Assembly (NCBI RefSeq): GCF_000439375.1
Contig: NZ_ATMI01000007.1
Location: 1 to 59,788 of the forward strand
Origin: Tatumella saanichensis
Lineage (GTDB): Bacteria; Pseudomonadota; Gammaproteobacteria; Enterobacterales; Enterobacteriaceae
Length of the DNA stretch: 59,788 nt
Direction: 5' to 3'
The position numbers and the translations under genes are program-made. Under the pieces are notes generated by a model. That model searched no databases, had not been told where the DNA came from, and saw only the letters and a program-made list of their open reading frames with translations. This document shows, in pieces, positions 52,255 through 59,788 of this stretch. Position 1 is the first letter of the stretch. Each line of letters opens with the position of its first letter.

Positions 52255-52370
52255 TGTAAGCGATTACAAGTCAACCCAAATAATCTCTTATCTTTGCCTC
52301 TTAATTAACATCCTGTTAATAATTTTTTGTGACAAATCTCACTATAATAACTATTTTGTAAGCTATTACA
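52255..52370. promoter_or_regulatory. two LacI-type operators in a divergent promoter region
   Basis: TGTAAGCGATTACA (52255-52268) lies 43 bases before the dehydrogenase start and TGTAAGCTATTACA (52357-52370) about 75 bases before the racemase-family start. Both match the sites at 49797 and 49829 over 10-14 positions, so the same repressor probably controls both divergent units. Confidence 0.75.
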
Positions 52371-52445
52371 TTACGTCTTTACAGTAAGCTATCCGGCAGG
52401 GTCTAAGACCTGACTCCTATTTTTCATCTACCCGGAGGCATTTTT

Positions 52446-53099
52446 ATGTCGCAAAGGATCGTACTTCTCCATGCCACACCGGTAGCGATGGCTCCGGTTC
52501 ACCAGGCTTTTAAAGAACTTTGGCCAGAGGCGGAGCTGGTCAATCTACTTGATGATGGTCTTACTATCGATCGCGCTAAAGATACTGAACTGACGGCATC
52601 ACTATGTGAACGTTTTGTTAATTTTGGTCGGTATGCTTACCACAGTGGTGCAGACGCTATCCTCGCCACCTGTTCAGCCTTTGGCCCCGCCATTGAACAG
52701 ATGGCAGAAACGTTACCGGTCCCTGTTCTGAAACCGAATGAAGCGATGTTTTCAGAAGCTCTACGGCTTGGAAAGCGCATCGGCATGCTGGCGACCTTTG
52801 CCCCGTCAGTGGTCACCATGGAGGCTGAATTCGCTGAATTTGCCCAGCAGCAGCAGAGTGAAGCAACATTAAAAACCTTGGTTGTAGAGGGAGCGATTGA
52901 GCAGTTACGTCAGGGGAATGCACAGCAGCATAACCGTTTGGTCGCAGAGCGGGCGCCGGAGCTGGAAGACTGTGATGTGATTATGTTGGCTCATTTCTCG
53001 ACGTCCGGTGCCTTGCAAGCAGTCAGTGAAACCGTCCGGAATCGGGTCCTAACGGCCCCCCATTCGGCAGTAACAGCCCTGAAGCAGCGGATGACTTAA
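52446..53099 (+). CDS. Asp/Glu/hydantoin racemase-superfamily protein with one cysteine
   Basis: A 217-residue protein of the aspartate/glutamate racemase fold. The first catalytic loop is ATCSAFGPAIEQM with Cys76, after the phosphate/carboxylate-binding HATPVAM. Where the second catalytic cysteine usually lies the sequence reads LAHFSTSGAL (His183), with no Cys. A classical two-base racemase is therefore doubtful; isomerase, decarboxylase-like or binding roles are alternatives. It begins the rightward unit beyond the LacI-type operator, 47 bases before a yeaL-like gene. Confidence 0.75.
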   Translation: MSQRIVLLHATPVAMAPVHQAFKELWPEAELVNLLDDGLTIDRAKDTELTASLCERFVNFGRYAYHSGADAILATCSAFGPAIEQMAETLPVPVLKPNEAMFSEALRLGKRIGMLATFAPSVVTMEAEFAEFAQQQQSEATLKTLVVEGAIEQLRQGNAQQHNRLVAERAPELEDCDVIMLAHFSTSGALQAVSETVRNRVLTAPHSAVTALKQRMT

Positions 53100-53146
53100 G
53101 GTCGGCTTGCCGTGGTGTTTACCTATTCGGACAGGAGCCCGACCCC

Positions 53147-53593
53147 ATGAATACTCTGCTGCCTTATCTGTTATTGCTGTTAATCGGTGTCCTGGGAATG
53201 GTCGGTCATAACATGGCTGTGGTGTATGCGGTGGCCGTATTACTGATTGTGAAGATCACACCACTGGCCAAGCTGTTTCCGGTCATCGAAAGTCAGGGGG
53301 TCAATCTTGGCATCATCATCTTAACCATTGGGGTGATTGCTCCGCTGGCCAGTGGTGAAATGTCGCCACGCACCCTATTCAGAACCTTGGCGGACTGGAA
53401 ATCGATCTCCGCCATCGTAGTGGGAATATTCGTTTCTTGGCTCGGCGGGCGCGGTGTCTCTTTCCTCTCTGCGCAGCCGGGCATTGTGACCGGATTACTG
53501 GTCGGCACCATTATTGGGGTGGCCTTTTTCAAAGGAGTCCCCGTCGGCCCCCTGATTGCCGCGGGGCTAGTATCGCTAATGTTTTTTAAATAA
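53147..53593 (+). CDS. yeaL: DUF441 (YeaL/UPF0756) inner-membrane protein
   Basis: A 148-residue membrane protein with four to five hydrophobic helices, matching E. coli YeaL (148) closely: IIILTIGVIAPLASG, VSWLGGRGVSFL and GVPVGPLIAAGLVSL. Function is not known for the family. Its place inside a sugar-acid gene cluster, after a racemase-like gene, is not the E. coli context. Confidence 0.92.
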   Translation: MNTLLPYLLLLLIGVLGMVGHNMAVVYAVAVLLIVKITPLAKLFPVIESQGVNLGIIILTIGVIAPLASGEMSPRTLFRTLADWKSISAIVVGIFVSWLGGRGVSFLSAQPGIVTGLLVGTIIGVAFFKGVPVGPLIAAGLVSLMFFK

Positions 53594-53714
53594 TAACCGT
53601 CACCTGTTGAGTGACAGCAGGCCCGTAGGGCTTTCCTTTCCGTAACCGACAGCCGGTTTCTGTGTCGCAGTGCGGGTGTACTGTTTGAGCTTAAGTCATA
53701 AGCAGGAGTGAAAA

Positions 53715-55115
53715 GTGAGACGATCGAGTCTGGCTTTAATTATCGGTCTGTCACTGCTGTCGGGAAAAGCTGCGCAGGCTGCAGATACCCCGTCGGGTGC
53801 CTCGATAATTGAGCAAGGAAAATACCTGTCGGTTGCGGCCGACTGCGGAGCCTGTCATAACTCTCCGGGGGGATCCGGGGCGCCCATGGCCGGGGGATAC
53901 GCCATTTCTTCACCGATGGGTAATATTATTGCCAGTAACATTACCCCGTCGAAAACCTCTGGTATCGGTAACTATAGTGAGGCGCAGTTTGCCCGGGCGG
54001 TGCGCGAAGGCGTGAACGCTCAGGGCCAGCACCTCTATCCGGCGATGCCCTATACCTCGTACAGCAAAATTACGGACAGTGATATCCATGCGCTCTATGA
54101 GTATTTCATGCATGATGTCAAACCTGTCGATAAAGCGCCTCCGGCGACCCGTTTACCTTTCCCGTTCTCACTACGCAGTACCATGGCGGTATGGAACCTA
54201 CTGTTCGCCGATAATCAGCGCTTTACCCCAGACAGCCAGCAGTCTGCACAGCTCAATCGTGGCAATTACTTGGTCAGTGCCCTGGAGCACTGTGATACCT
54301 GCCATACCCCCCGTAATTTTCTGATGGGGCAGAACAACAGTGCGGCGCTGTCTGGTGGGCAAGTCGGCAGTTGGTATGCGCCAAACATTACCTCAGATAA
54401 GACCGCGGGTATTGGCAGCTGGAGCGATGAACAGTTGTATCGCTACCTGAAAACCGGTCATGTCAACGGTAAAGCTCAAGCCGCAGGACCGATGGCGGAA
54501 GCCATAGAACATAGCCTGCAATATCTAAGCGATGACGACTTACATGCCATTGTTGCCTGGTTACGTCAGGTACCCCCTTCTTCAGCCGGTGAGACTCAAT
54601 CACGGTTTGATCAGGGCAAACCTTCAGATAATGAAGAGGCCTTACGTTCTGTTGCACACCCAGATGCTGGCTGGCAGATCTACAGCAGCAGTTGTGCCAA
54701 CTGCCATCAGGCCAACGGTGAGGGCAGTCAGTACTACCCTTCACTGTTCCATAACAGTGCCACCGGGGCTGCGACGCCAGATAATCTGATCTCTGCCATT
54801 TTATTCGGTGTTCATCGCCATACTGACGGTCAGTATATCGCCATGCCGGCCTTTGGCCCAGCAGGCAGTTTCTCTGAGCGTCTCAACGATCAGCAGGTGG
54901 CTGATGTCGCCAACTATGTATTGAAAAACTATGGTAATGCCTCGCTGACGGTGACCGCCGATCAGGTCAAAACGGTCCGTCAAGGGGGGCCGAAACCTGC
55001 CATTGCCCGACTGGCAAATCCAGCAGTCATGGCGGTGATTGGAGTGGTGGTACTGCTGATCATTATTTTGATCGTGAATGTGCTGCGTAAAAGGAGAACC
55101 CATGTCCGTAAATAA
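53715..55115 (+). CDS. triheme cytochrome c subunit of a membrane sugar-acid/alcohol dehydrogenase
   Basis: A 466-residue exported cytochrome, GTG start at 53715 after CAGGAG, with a signal peptide ending near AAQA. Three CxxCH heme sites: CGACH (44-48), CDTCH (193-197) and CANCH (327-331). A C-terminal membrane anchor VMAVIGVVVLLIIILIVNVL precedes a basic tail. It passes electrons from the flavoprotein dehydrogenase to ubiquinone or a terminal oxidase. This three-subunit family includes gluconate 2-dehydrogenase, 2-ketogluconate dehydrogenase and sorbitol dehydrogenase; the exact substrate is not readable. Confidence 0.9.
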   Translation: MRRSSLALIIGLSLLSGKAAQAADTPSGASIIEQGKYLSVAADCGACHNSPGGSGAPMAGGYAISSPMGNIIASNITPSKTSGIGNYSEAQFARAVREGVNAQGQHLYPAMPYTSYSKITDSDIHALYEYFMHDVKPVDKAPPATRLPFPFSLRSTMAVWNLLFADNQRFTPDSQQSAQLNRGNYLVSALEHCDTCHTPRNFLMGQNNSAALSGGQVGSWYAPNITSDKTAGIGSWSDEQLYRYLKTGHVNGKAQAAGPMAEAIEHSLQYLSDDDLHAIVAWLRQVPPSSAGETQSRFDQGKPSDNEEALRSVAHPDAGWQIYSSSCANCHQANGEGSQYYPSLFHNSATGAATPDNLISAILFGVHRHTDGQYIAMPAFGPAGSFSERLNDQQVADVANYVLKNYGNASLTVTADQVKTVRQGGPKPAIARLANPAVMAVIGVVVLLIIILIVNVLRKRRTHVRK

Positions 55116-55635
55116 TCAGCCTCCCTTAGGGATTTCTCGCCGCCGATTACTGCAGGGGGTCGGCATACTTTCGCTGGCTGGGTTATGCAGTTCGCTGTTT
55201 CCGGCTTACCGTGCCGCTGCTGCCAGTCTGCGTGACAGTGGTTTTATTCCACTGTCACAATTCCTCGTGAATCGGCCGGTGAACCCAATATTGGCACAGC
55301 GTTACTTTGATGCCCTGCATCGTCATGATGAAACGTTTGACCAGAAACTGGCTCTGTTGCAGCAGGATATTCAGCCGGGAAAATATCAGAATATCGATGA
55401 TTTCCTGCAAAAGCATCCGGACGGATCCGACCTTCGGCAGGCTGCCTCACAGGTGATTTCGGCTTGGTATCGCGGTGTCGTCGGGGAGGGTAACAAACTG
55501 GAACTTATCGCTTACGCAGAAGCGATGATGTACCTGCCCACGCGGGGCATTCTTATTGTTCCAACCTATGGCAGTGGCCCGCTTTCTTGGGCGGCTGTGG
55601 ATAATAAACCCGCACATCAGGGGCCGGCAGTATGA
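55102..55635 (+). CDS. Tat-exported small subunit of the membrane dehydrogenase
   Basis: A 177-residue protein from the ATG at 55102 (AAGGAG upstream), overlapping the cytochrome gene by 14 bases. It starts with a twin-arginine signal, SRRRLLQGVGILSLAG (S12 to about 27). The mature part resembles the small subunit of gluconate/sorbitol/fructose dehydrogenases, which carries the flavoprotein through the Tat pathway as a complex. Its stop overlaps the start of the flavoprotein gene (ATGA). Confidence 0.88.
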   Translation: MSVNNQPPLGISRRRLLQGVGILSLAGLCSSLFPAYRAAAASLRDSGFIPLSQFLVNRPVNPILAQRYFDALHRHDETFDQKLALLQQDIQPGKYQNIDDFLQKHPDGSDLRQAASQVISAWYRGVVGEGNKLELIAYAEAMMYLPTRGILIVPTYGSGPLSWAAVDNKPAHQGPAV

Positions 55636-57272
55636 GTCAGACTACTACAGATGCAGATGTCATTATTATCGGATCCGGGGTGATGGGAGGGTTGTTGGCC
55701 ACCCGTCTACGTAAAGCTGGAAAATCCGTGATCATTGTTGAAGCCGGGCCAAGGGTCACCCGCCAGGAAATTGTCGAACGTTTCCGTAACTCACCGTTTA
55801 AAATGTCCCTGACCAATATGAAATTGCAGGGCGTGGGCTCACCGTTCCCGGATCTGCCGTATGTACCCTCCACCTATGGTGATTATCTGCAACAGGTTGG
55901 ACCGATAAAATACCCGACCAAGTACCTCAGAGTCGTGGGGGGGACTACCTGGCATTTCGGTTCGGCGCTTTGGCGGATGATCCCGAACGACTTTAAATTA
56001 CAGAGCCTTTATGGCCAGGGTCGTGACTGGCCTATCGGTTATGACGATTTAGAGTCGTGGTATTGCGAGGCCGAATATGAACTCGGGGTATCCGGGGTTG
56101 ATGGTCAGGATGAGAGCGGACACGGTGGCAAAGCCTGGCCGCCACGTTCCCGACCTTTCCCGATGCCGGGCCTGCCGACCAGCTATCTGTTTGACCGCCT
56201 CAGTGAGTTATTAGGCAAAGGTGGCTACCATCCAGTGCTGGAACCCAATGGTCGTGCGACCCGTCCGTGGGGCAATCGCCCCGTTTGTGCAGGAAACAAC
56301 AACTGTAACCCCGTTTGTCCAATCGGTGCCAAGTACGATGGGACTCGGCATATTGATGAAGCAGAACGCCTTGGGGCGAAGCTGCTGGATAACTCAGTGG
56401 TGTATAAAATTGAGGCCGATGATAGCGGTAAAATCACCCGTATCTGGTATAAAAAGCCAGACCGCTCCGAGCATTCACTGACGGCGAACGTATTTATTGT
56501 GGCTGCTTACGGTATTGAATCACCGAAATTGCTGCTGATGTCGACCTCAGAGAAATACCCTAACGGTATTGCTAACTCCTCGGATCAAGTTGGCCGCAAC
56601 CTCATGGGCCATACCGGCATCAGTATGAATTTTATGATGGACGAGGATGTCTGGCCGGGACAAGGACCCACCGAGTTGCTGGTGTATTTGAATAATCGTG
56701 ATGGCGAATTTAGGAAGCGTTTTCCTAGCTATAAAATCAAGGTGCGCAATACGGTCCCAACCGCCGATTATGCTGCGGCTCTGATTAACAAAGGGGTGCT
56801 CGGCTCTGAACTGGATGCAGAACTCCGCAGACAGTCTGCCCGCTCACTGAACTTCGCTATCGATTTTGAAACCGTGCCGTTACCTGAAAACCGTATAGTG
56901 CCGAGTAAAACTAAAACAGATGCGATAGGGATCCCGCTGCCGGAGCTTTCCTATAGCGTCACGGATTACTGGCAGGCAGGAAAAGAAGAAGGGCTTAAAG
57001 ACTTTGCTAACTTCGCAAAACTGCTCGGTGGACAGGTGCTGAAAATCGATACCAGTTATCAGGACCGACAGCATATTATGGGGACCACTATCATGGGGGA
57101 TGACCCTAACAACTCGGTGGTAGATGCGGACTGCAAGACGCACGATCATCCGAACCTGTATATTGCCGGGACCAGTGTCATGCCGTCGACATCCTGTATG
57201 AATCCGACCCTCACTGGTGCGGCATTAACCCTAAGGTTGGCGGACCATCTGATTAAAAACAATCTGGTATAA
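55632..57272 (+). CDS. GMC-family FAD dehydrogenase, catalytic large subunit
   Basis: A 546-residue flavoprotein. FAD loop GSGVMGG (14-20), IIVEAGPR, the GMC block VVGGTTWHFG, and a cysteine cluster CAGNNNCNPVCPIGA (Cys219, 225, 229) as in enzymes that carry a 3Fe-4S centre. The C-terminal catalytic His481 (QHIMGTTIMG) and Asn524 (MNPTLTGAALTLRL) are present. It has no signal of its own, so export with the Tat small subunit is inferred. Gluconate 2-dehydrogenase or 2-ketogluconate dehydrogenase are the likeliest activities in a Tatumella/Pantoea-type host, giving ketogluconates in the periplasm. Confidence 0.9.
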   Translation: MSQTTTDADVIIIGSGVMGGLLATRLRKAGKSVIIVEAGPRVTRQEIVERFRNSPFKMSLTNMKLQGVGSPFPDLPYVPSTYGDYLQQVGPIKYPTKYLRVVGGTTWHFGSALWRMIPNDFKLQSLYGQGRDWPIGYDDLESWYCEAEYELGVSGVDGQDESGHGGKAWPPRSRPFPMPGLPTSYLFDRLSELLGKGGYHPVLEPNGRATRPWGNRPVCAGNNNCNPVCPIGAKYDGTRHIDEAERLGAKLLDNSVVYKIEADDSGKITRIWYKKPDRSEHSLTANVFIVAAYGIESPKLLLMSTSEKYPNGIANSSDQVGRNLMGHTGISMNFMMDEDVWPGQGPTELLVYLNNRDGEFRKRFPSYKIKVRNTVPTADYAAALINKGVLGSELDAELRRQSARSLNFAIDFETVPLPENRIVPSKTKTDAIGIPLPELSYSVTDYWQAGKEEGLKDFANFAKLLGGQVLKIDTSYQDRQHIMGTTIMGDDPNNSVVDADCKTHDHPNLYIAGTSVMPSTSCMNPTLTGAALTLRLADHLIKNNLV

Positions 57273-57283
57273 GTCATAGAGAG

Positions 57284-57299
57284 CGGGCCTTCTGGCCCG
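57284..57299. terminator. hairpin between the GMC dehydrogenase and nudK genes
   Basis: CGGGCC - TTCT - GGCCCG between convergent stops. There is no T run. Confidence 0.55.
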
Positions 57300-57307
57300 T
57301 CCTCTGA

Positions 57308-57904
57308 TCACACGGATAACGGCATCAGCTGATTCAGCGCGGCATACTGCAGCAACATAATGGTTTTAGCATCTTGGATCTCACCGCGCTGCATTGCCTG
57401 AAAAGCCTGCCCAAAGGGGATTTCCAGCACTTCCAAGTCTTCCCCTTCCTCTTCCAGCCCACCACCGGAAGACTGCTTATCCTCATCCTGATATTCTGCG
57501 ACAAAAAGATGTAATTTCTCGGTGACACAGCCTGGGCTCATCCAAGCTTCAAACACTTTTTTGACATGGCTGATGCGATAACCGGTTTCTTCTTCGGCCT
57601 CTTTACATACCCGGCGGGCCGGATCTTCCCCGTCCAGTAAACCGGCGGCGACCTCAGTTAGTACGCCGTCACCGCTGTTGATGAAGACGGGTAGACGGAA
57701 CTGGCGAGTAAGGATAATGGTCTGTTTCTGACGATTATACAGCAGTACTGCCGCACCATCGCCGTGATCATAGGCTTCTCGGCTCAGACGCTGCCAGGTA
57801 CCATCATGGCGTTGAAAATCGAAGGTATATTTTTTTAGCAAATACCAGTCATCAGACAGTATTTCGGCACTGACGATACGGACTCTGTCATTCAGGGATG
57901 TCAC
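57308..57904 (-). CDS. nudK: Nudix hydrolase NudK (GDP-mannose pyrophosphatase-like)
   Basis: A 198-residue Nudix enzyme resembling E. coli NudK (191), which hydrolyses GDP-mannose. The Nudix box reads GLLDGEDPARRVCKEAEEET then GY: the catalytic EAEEETG core is intact, K replaces the usual R as in NudK, and the first box Glu is shifted or replaced by Asp. ILLTRQF-like ILTRQFRLP and FEAWMSPGCVTEKLHLFVAEY are family blocks. Shine-Dalgarno AGGAGGA precedes the ATG. Confidence 0.88.
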   Translation of the reverse strand: MTSLNDRVRIVSAEILSDDWYLLKKYTFDFQRHDGTWQRLSREAYDHGDGAAVLLYNRQKQTIILTRQFRLPVFINSGDGVLTEVAAGLLDGEDPARRVCKEAEEETGYRISHVKKVFEAWMSPGCVTEKLHLFVAEYQDEDKQSSGGGLEEEGEDLEVLEIPFGQAFQAMQRGEIQDAKTIMLLQYAALNQLMPLSV

Positions 57905-58022
57905 CGCAGATCCTCCTTAGCCAATGGGATAAGAAGATATCCTCTCACAGTCTTCAGTGAGAGGATATTACCGGATGTGCGGGAAGATGTCCGTAAAGGC
58001 AGATTGCCGTTCCGGCGCTGGA

Positions 58023-59369
58023 TCAGAAGATGATATTGGCGCTCAGTCCGCCGATAAAGGCATTCTTCACCTGGCTGACAGCCCCCGGGGCAGTAACATA
58101 TTGTAGATCAGGACGTACCTGCAACCATGGTGCGACCTGCACATTATAGTAGAGCTCATAGTTGACTTCAGTACCGCTCTGTACCGGCAAATAGGTCGGG
58201 CTGTTGTACCGGCTGACTCCGTTCTCCAGATTCTGTTGCTGTAACCAGCGCGTATAGCTGCTGTTTACATGGATACGTGCGACACCCAGACCGACTTCGT
58301 CCTGTGGGCGGGCATCAAATGGCCCCTTCCAGGTCAGTGCCAGTGACTGATAGTTATCGGTTTTCGAGGTTTTATGATCGTTCATGACTGCCTGAGCCGT
58401 CAGGGTCAGGCCGCGATCAGCGCTACCATGCCAGGTGGTCAGTTGCTGCTGGGCGACCAGATAACCGCCGTAAGCATGAGATGCTTGCTCAAAACGCTGA
58501 TGACGCCAAGAGCCGTACACATTATCGTTTGCTGACGAATAGTAGTAACCAATGCGGTAATTCCCCGGTAACTGATCCGCGCCGAGAGTTGGTGTCCAGA
58601 CCAGTTCTACCGGAATCAGATTGCCGGTGGTCGGGCTGAATTCAAAACGGAAACCGTCACCACGTTCGGCATTGTACGGATTCTGATTGTAGAACCCGGC
58701 TTGCAGATACACGTCGGGCGCCAGGCTCAGCTTCACGCGCCCGCCCCATTGTGAGACCGGCCAGTTAAACCAGTGATCACCGCGCCAGTTACCAGCCTGA
58801 CCGCTGCCCAATGCCAGGTTCTGGAATTGGCTGTTGCTGGAATCGAAGTCTTCACCGACCGTCATACGCCCGGCTTTGATATCGAGGCGGTGATCGAACC
58901 AGCCCTTACGTAACCAGAATTGTGTCAGACGCCATGTTTGTCCACGTCCCCAGACTTCTTGTGGAGAGGAGAGCATACCGCTGCGTGGATCGGCGACCTG
59001 ATCAGCAATATTTTGACCATCACGGTTAGTGATGGTCATTCGGAACTCTGTATCCTGCCAGTTAAGCAGCTTTTCGAGGTTCATATCGACCCCGAATAAC
59101 CACTGATCACTGTATCGTGCTGTGGTTGATGAACGGTAACCACCCGCCAAGTTTGCGGCGCTTTCCATGGTATATCCCAGCTGGAAATCGATCCCCTTTT
59201 CACTCAGTTGTGAACGGGTGCTGCCCCAGTCACCGGTCATCCATGGAGACTGGCTGCTGAAGGCTTCGGCCGAGTGGCCTGCAATAGGATAAGCAGATGC
59301 AGCCAGTAAGGTAAGGCTTAACATCAGGGAGTGACGCGATTGCGCGCGTATGGCGTGTGTTTTTTTCAT
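58023..59369 (-). CDS. OprB-family carbohydrate-selective porin
   Basis: A 448-residue outer-membrane beta-barrel from the ATG at 59369 (MKKTHAIRAQSRHS), with a signal peptide ending near GHSAEA; the longer frame to 59486 is not credible. Family features: WMTGDWGSTRSQLSEKGI, alternating amphipathic strands, ELYYNVQVAPWLQVRPDLQYV and a C-terminal Phe (LSANIIF), the BAM recognition end. OprB porins admit glucose and other sugars, which would feed the periplasmic dehydrogenase encoded close by. Confidence 0.9.
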   Translation of the reverse strand: MKKTHAIRAQSRHSLMLSLTLLAASAYPIAGHSAEAFSSQSPWMTGDWGSTRSQLSEKGIDFQLGYTMESAANLAGGYRSSTTARYSDQWLFGVDMNLEKLLNWQDTEFRMTITNRDGQNIADQVADPRSGMLSSPQEVWGRGQTWRLTQFWLRKGWFDHRLDIKAGRMTVGEDFDSSNSQFQNLALGSGQAGNWRGDHWFNWPVSQWGGRVKLSLAPDVYLQAGFYNQNPYNAERGDGFRFEFSPTTGNLIPVELVWTPTLGADQLPGNYRIGYYYSSANDNVYGSWRHQRFEQASHAYGGYLVAQQQLTTWHGSADRGLTLTAQAVMNDHKTSKTDNYQSLALTWKGPFDARPQDEVGLGVARIHVNSSYTRWLQQQNLENGVSRYNSPTYLPVQSGTEVNYELYYNVQVAPWLQVRPDLQYVTAPGAVSQVKNAFIGGLSANIIF

Positions 59370-59729
59370 CAGTCTTATTCTTATCAAGCGGTCGATATCC
59401 TGTGACCCGTGGGTCTGGTACGGGATATCCGGCGCCGGTAAATCGTATATATGCAGATGTGAGAACAGCGGAGCGTATCTAGCCATCGGACGGCCACCGT
59501 CCCCGCGACCTTAGCATTCTGGGATACCATCTGAGTAGTATCGTCATCCGACCGGAAATTAAAGCCCTTTGCCTAGCGGAGGACGTAGGGACTATACAGT
59601 AAAAAAAACAAAAGTTAATACTTTGTTGGTATTTGTGTTGCGGATTGCGTTGGTTTGTTTGTGTTTTTGTAAAGGTGGAAGATCAGGAAAGTGACTAGTC
59701 CTGGTATAGATTGACAGCTTTCTGTCTGT
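59370..59729. other. non-coding region upstream of the oprB-like gene
   Basis: No gene is seen in 360 bases. It must carry the leftward porin promoter; the stretch around 59590-59640 is AT-rich. No confident promoter or operator was identified. Confidence 0.4.
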
Positions 59730-59765
59730 AAAACGCCTGATGAACTTCATCGGGCGTTTTGTATT
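59730..59765. terminator. terminator near the right edge of the window
   Basis: AAAACGCCTGATGAA - CTTCATCGGGCGTTTT, a long stem with one G-T pair, flanked by A and T runs on both sides, so usable in either direction. It probably ends a gene lying beyond the window. Confidence 0.85.
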
Positions 59766-59788
59766 TTAAGGATTGATGTGGCCTCTCA

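Overview
The window looks like a chromosomal segment from a member of the Enterobacterales. The best guess is an Erwiniaceae-type bacterium of the Tatumella/Pantoea kind. The backbone order hsrA-kup-ravA-viaA-asnC-mioC-oriC-mnmG-rsmG-atpIBEFHAGDC-glmU-glmS is the E. coli origin region in the same relative orientation, with near E. coli protein lengths, but without asnA. The membrane-bound sugar-acid dehydrogenase set at the right end fits sugar-oxidising Tatumella/Pantoea relatives. The genus is an inference, not something the sequence proves.

Layout. Bases 1-100 carry a minus-strand promoter that closely resembles an rRNA operon P1 promoter and fires out of the window to the left. Positions 270-7955 hold hsrA, kup, ravA-viaA, asnC and mioC. 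The replication origin oriC lies at about 8021-8310, with DnaA boxes, many GATC sites and an AT-rich unwinding region. It is followed by mnmG, rsmG, the ATP synthase operon (11612-18591), glmU and glmS. From 22485 the E. coli order (pst genes) ends and accessory genes begin: a DapA-family lyase, a degraded ORF, a Kch-type potassium channel and an exported phospholipase D-like nuclease.

Positions 26494-41795 hold two convergent chaperone-usher fimbrial clusters separated by a decayed IS3-family transposase gene. The first (plus strand) is a fimAICDFGH set of type 1 fimbriae whose FimH has a conserved pilin domain but an altered lectin pocket. The second (minus strand) has Pap/Mrp-like order (major pilin, pilin, usher, chaperone, adhesin, pilin). 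Its last gene is a PglL/Wzy_C-type O-oligosaccharyltransferase, 14 bases behind the last pilin. This suggests a chaperone-usher fimbria with its own glycosylation enzyme, which is the most unusual system in the window.

Positions 42556-59369 are mostly uptake and oxidation of small acids and sugars: a periplasmic binding protein, DctA, a dienelactone hydrolase, a secreted cupin and secreted lactonase pair, an ACS-family MFS transporter, a LacI-family regulator, an FMN-dependent 2-hydroxyacid dehydrogenase, an Asp/Glu racemase-family protein, a YeaL membrane protein, a three-subunit membrane dehydrogenase (triheme cytochrome c, Tat-exported small subunit, GMC flavoprotein), NudK and an OprB-type carbohydrate porin. 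Four near-identical palindromes (TGTAAGCGATTACA type) lie in the two divergent promoter regions around the LacI regulator and define a probable local regulon linking MFS transporter, regulator, hydroxyacid dehydrogenase and racemase-like gene.
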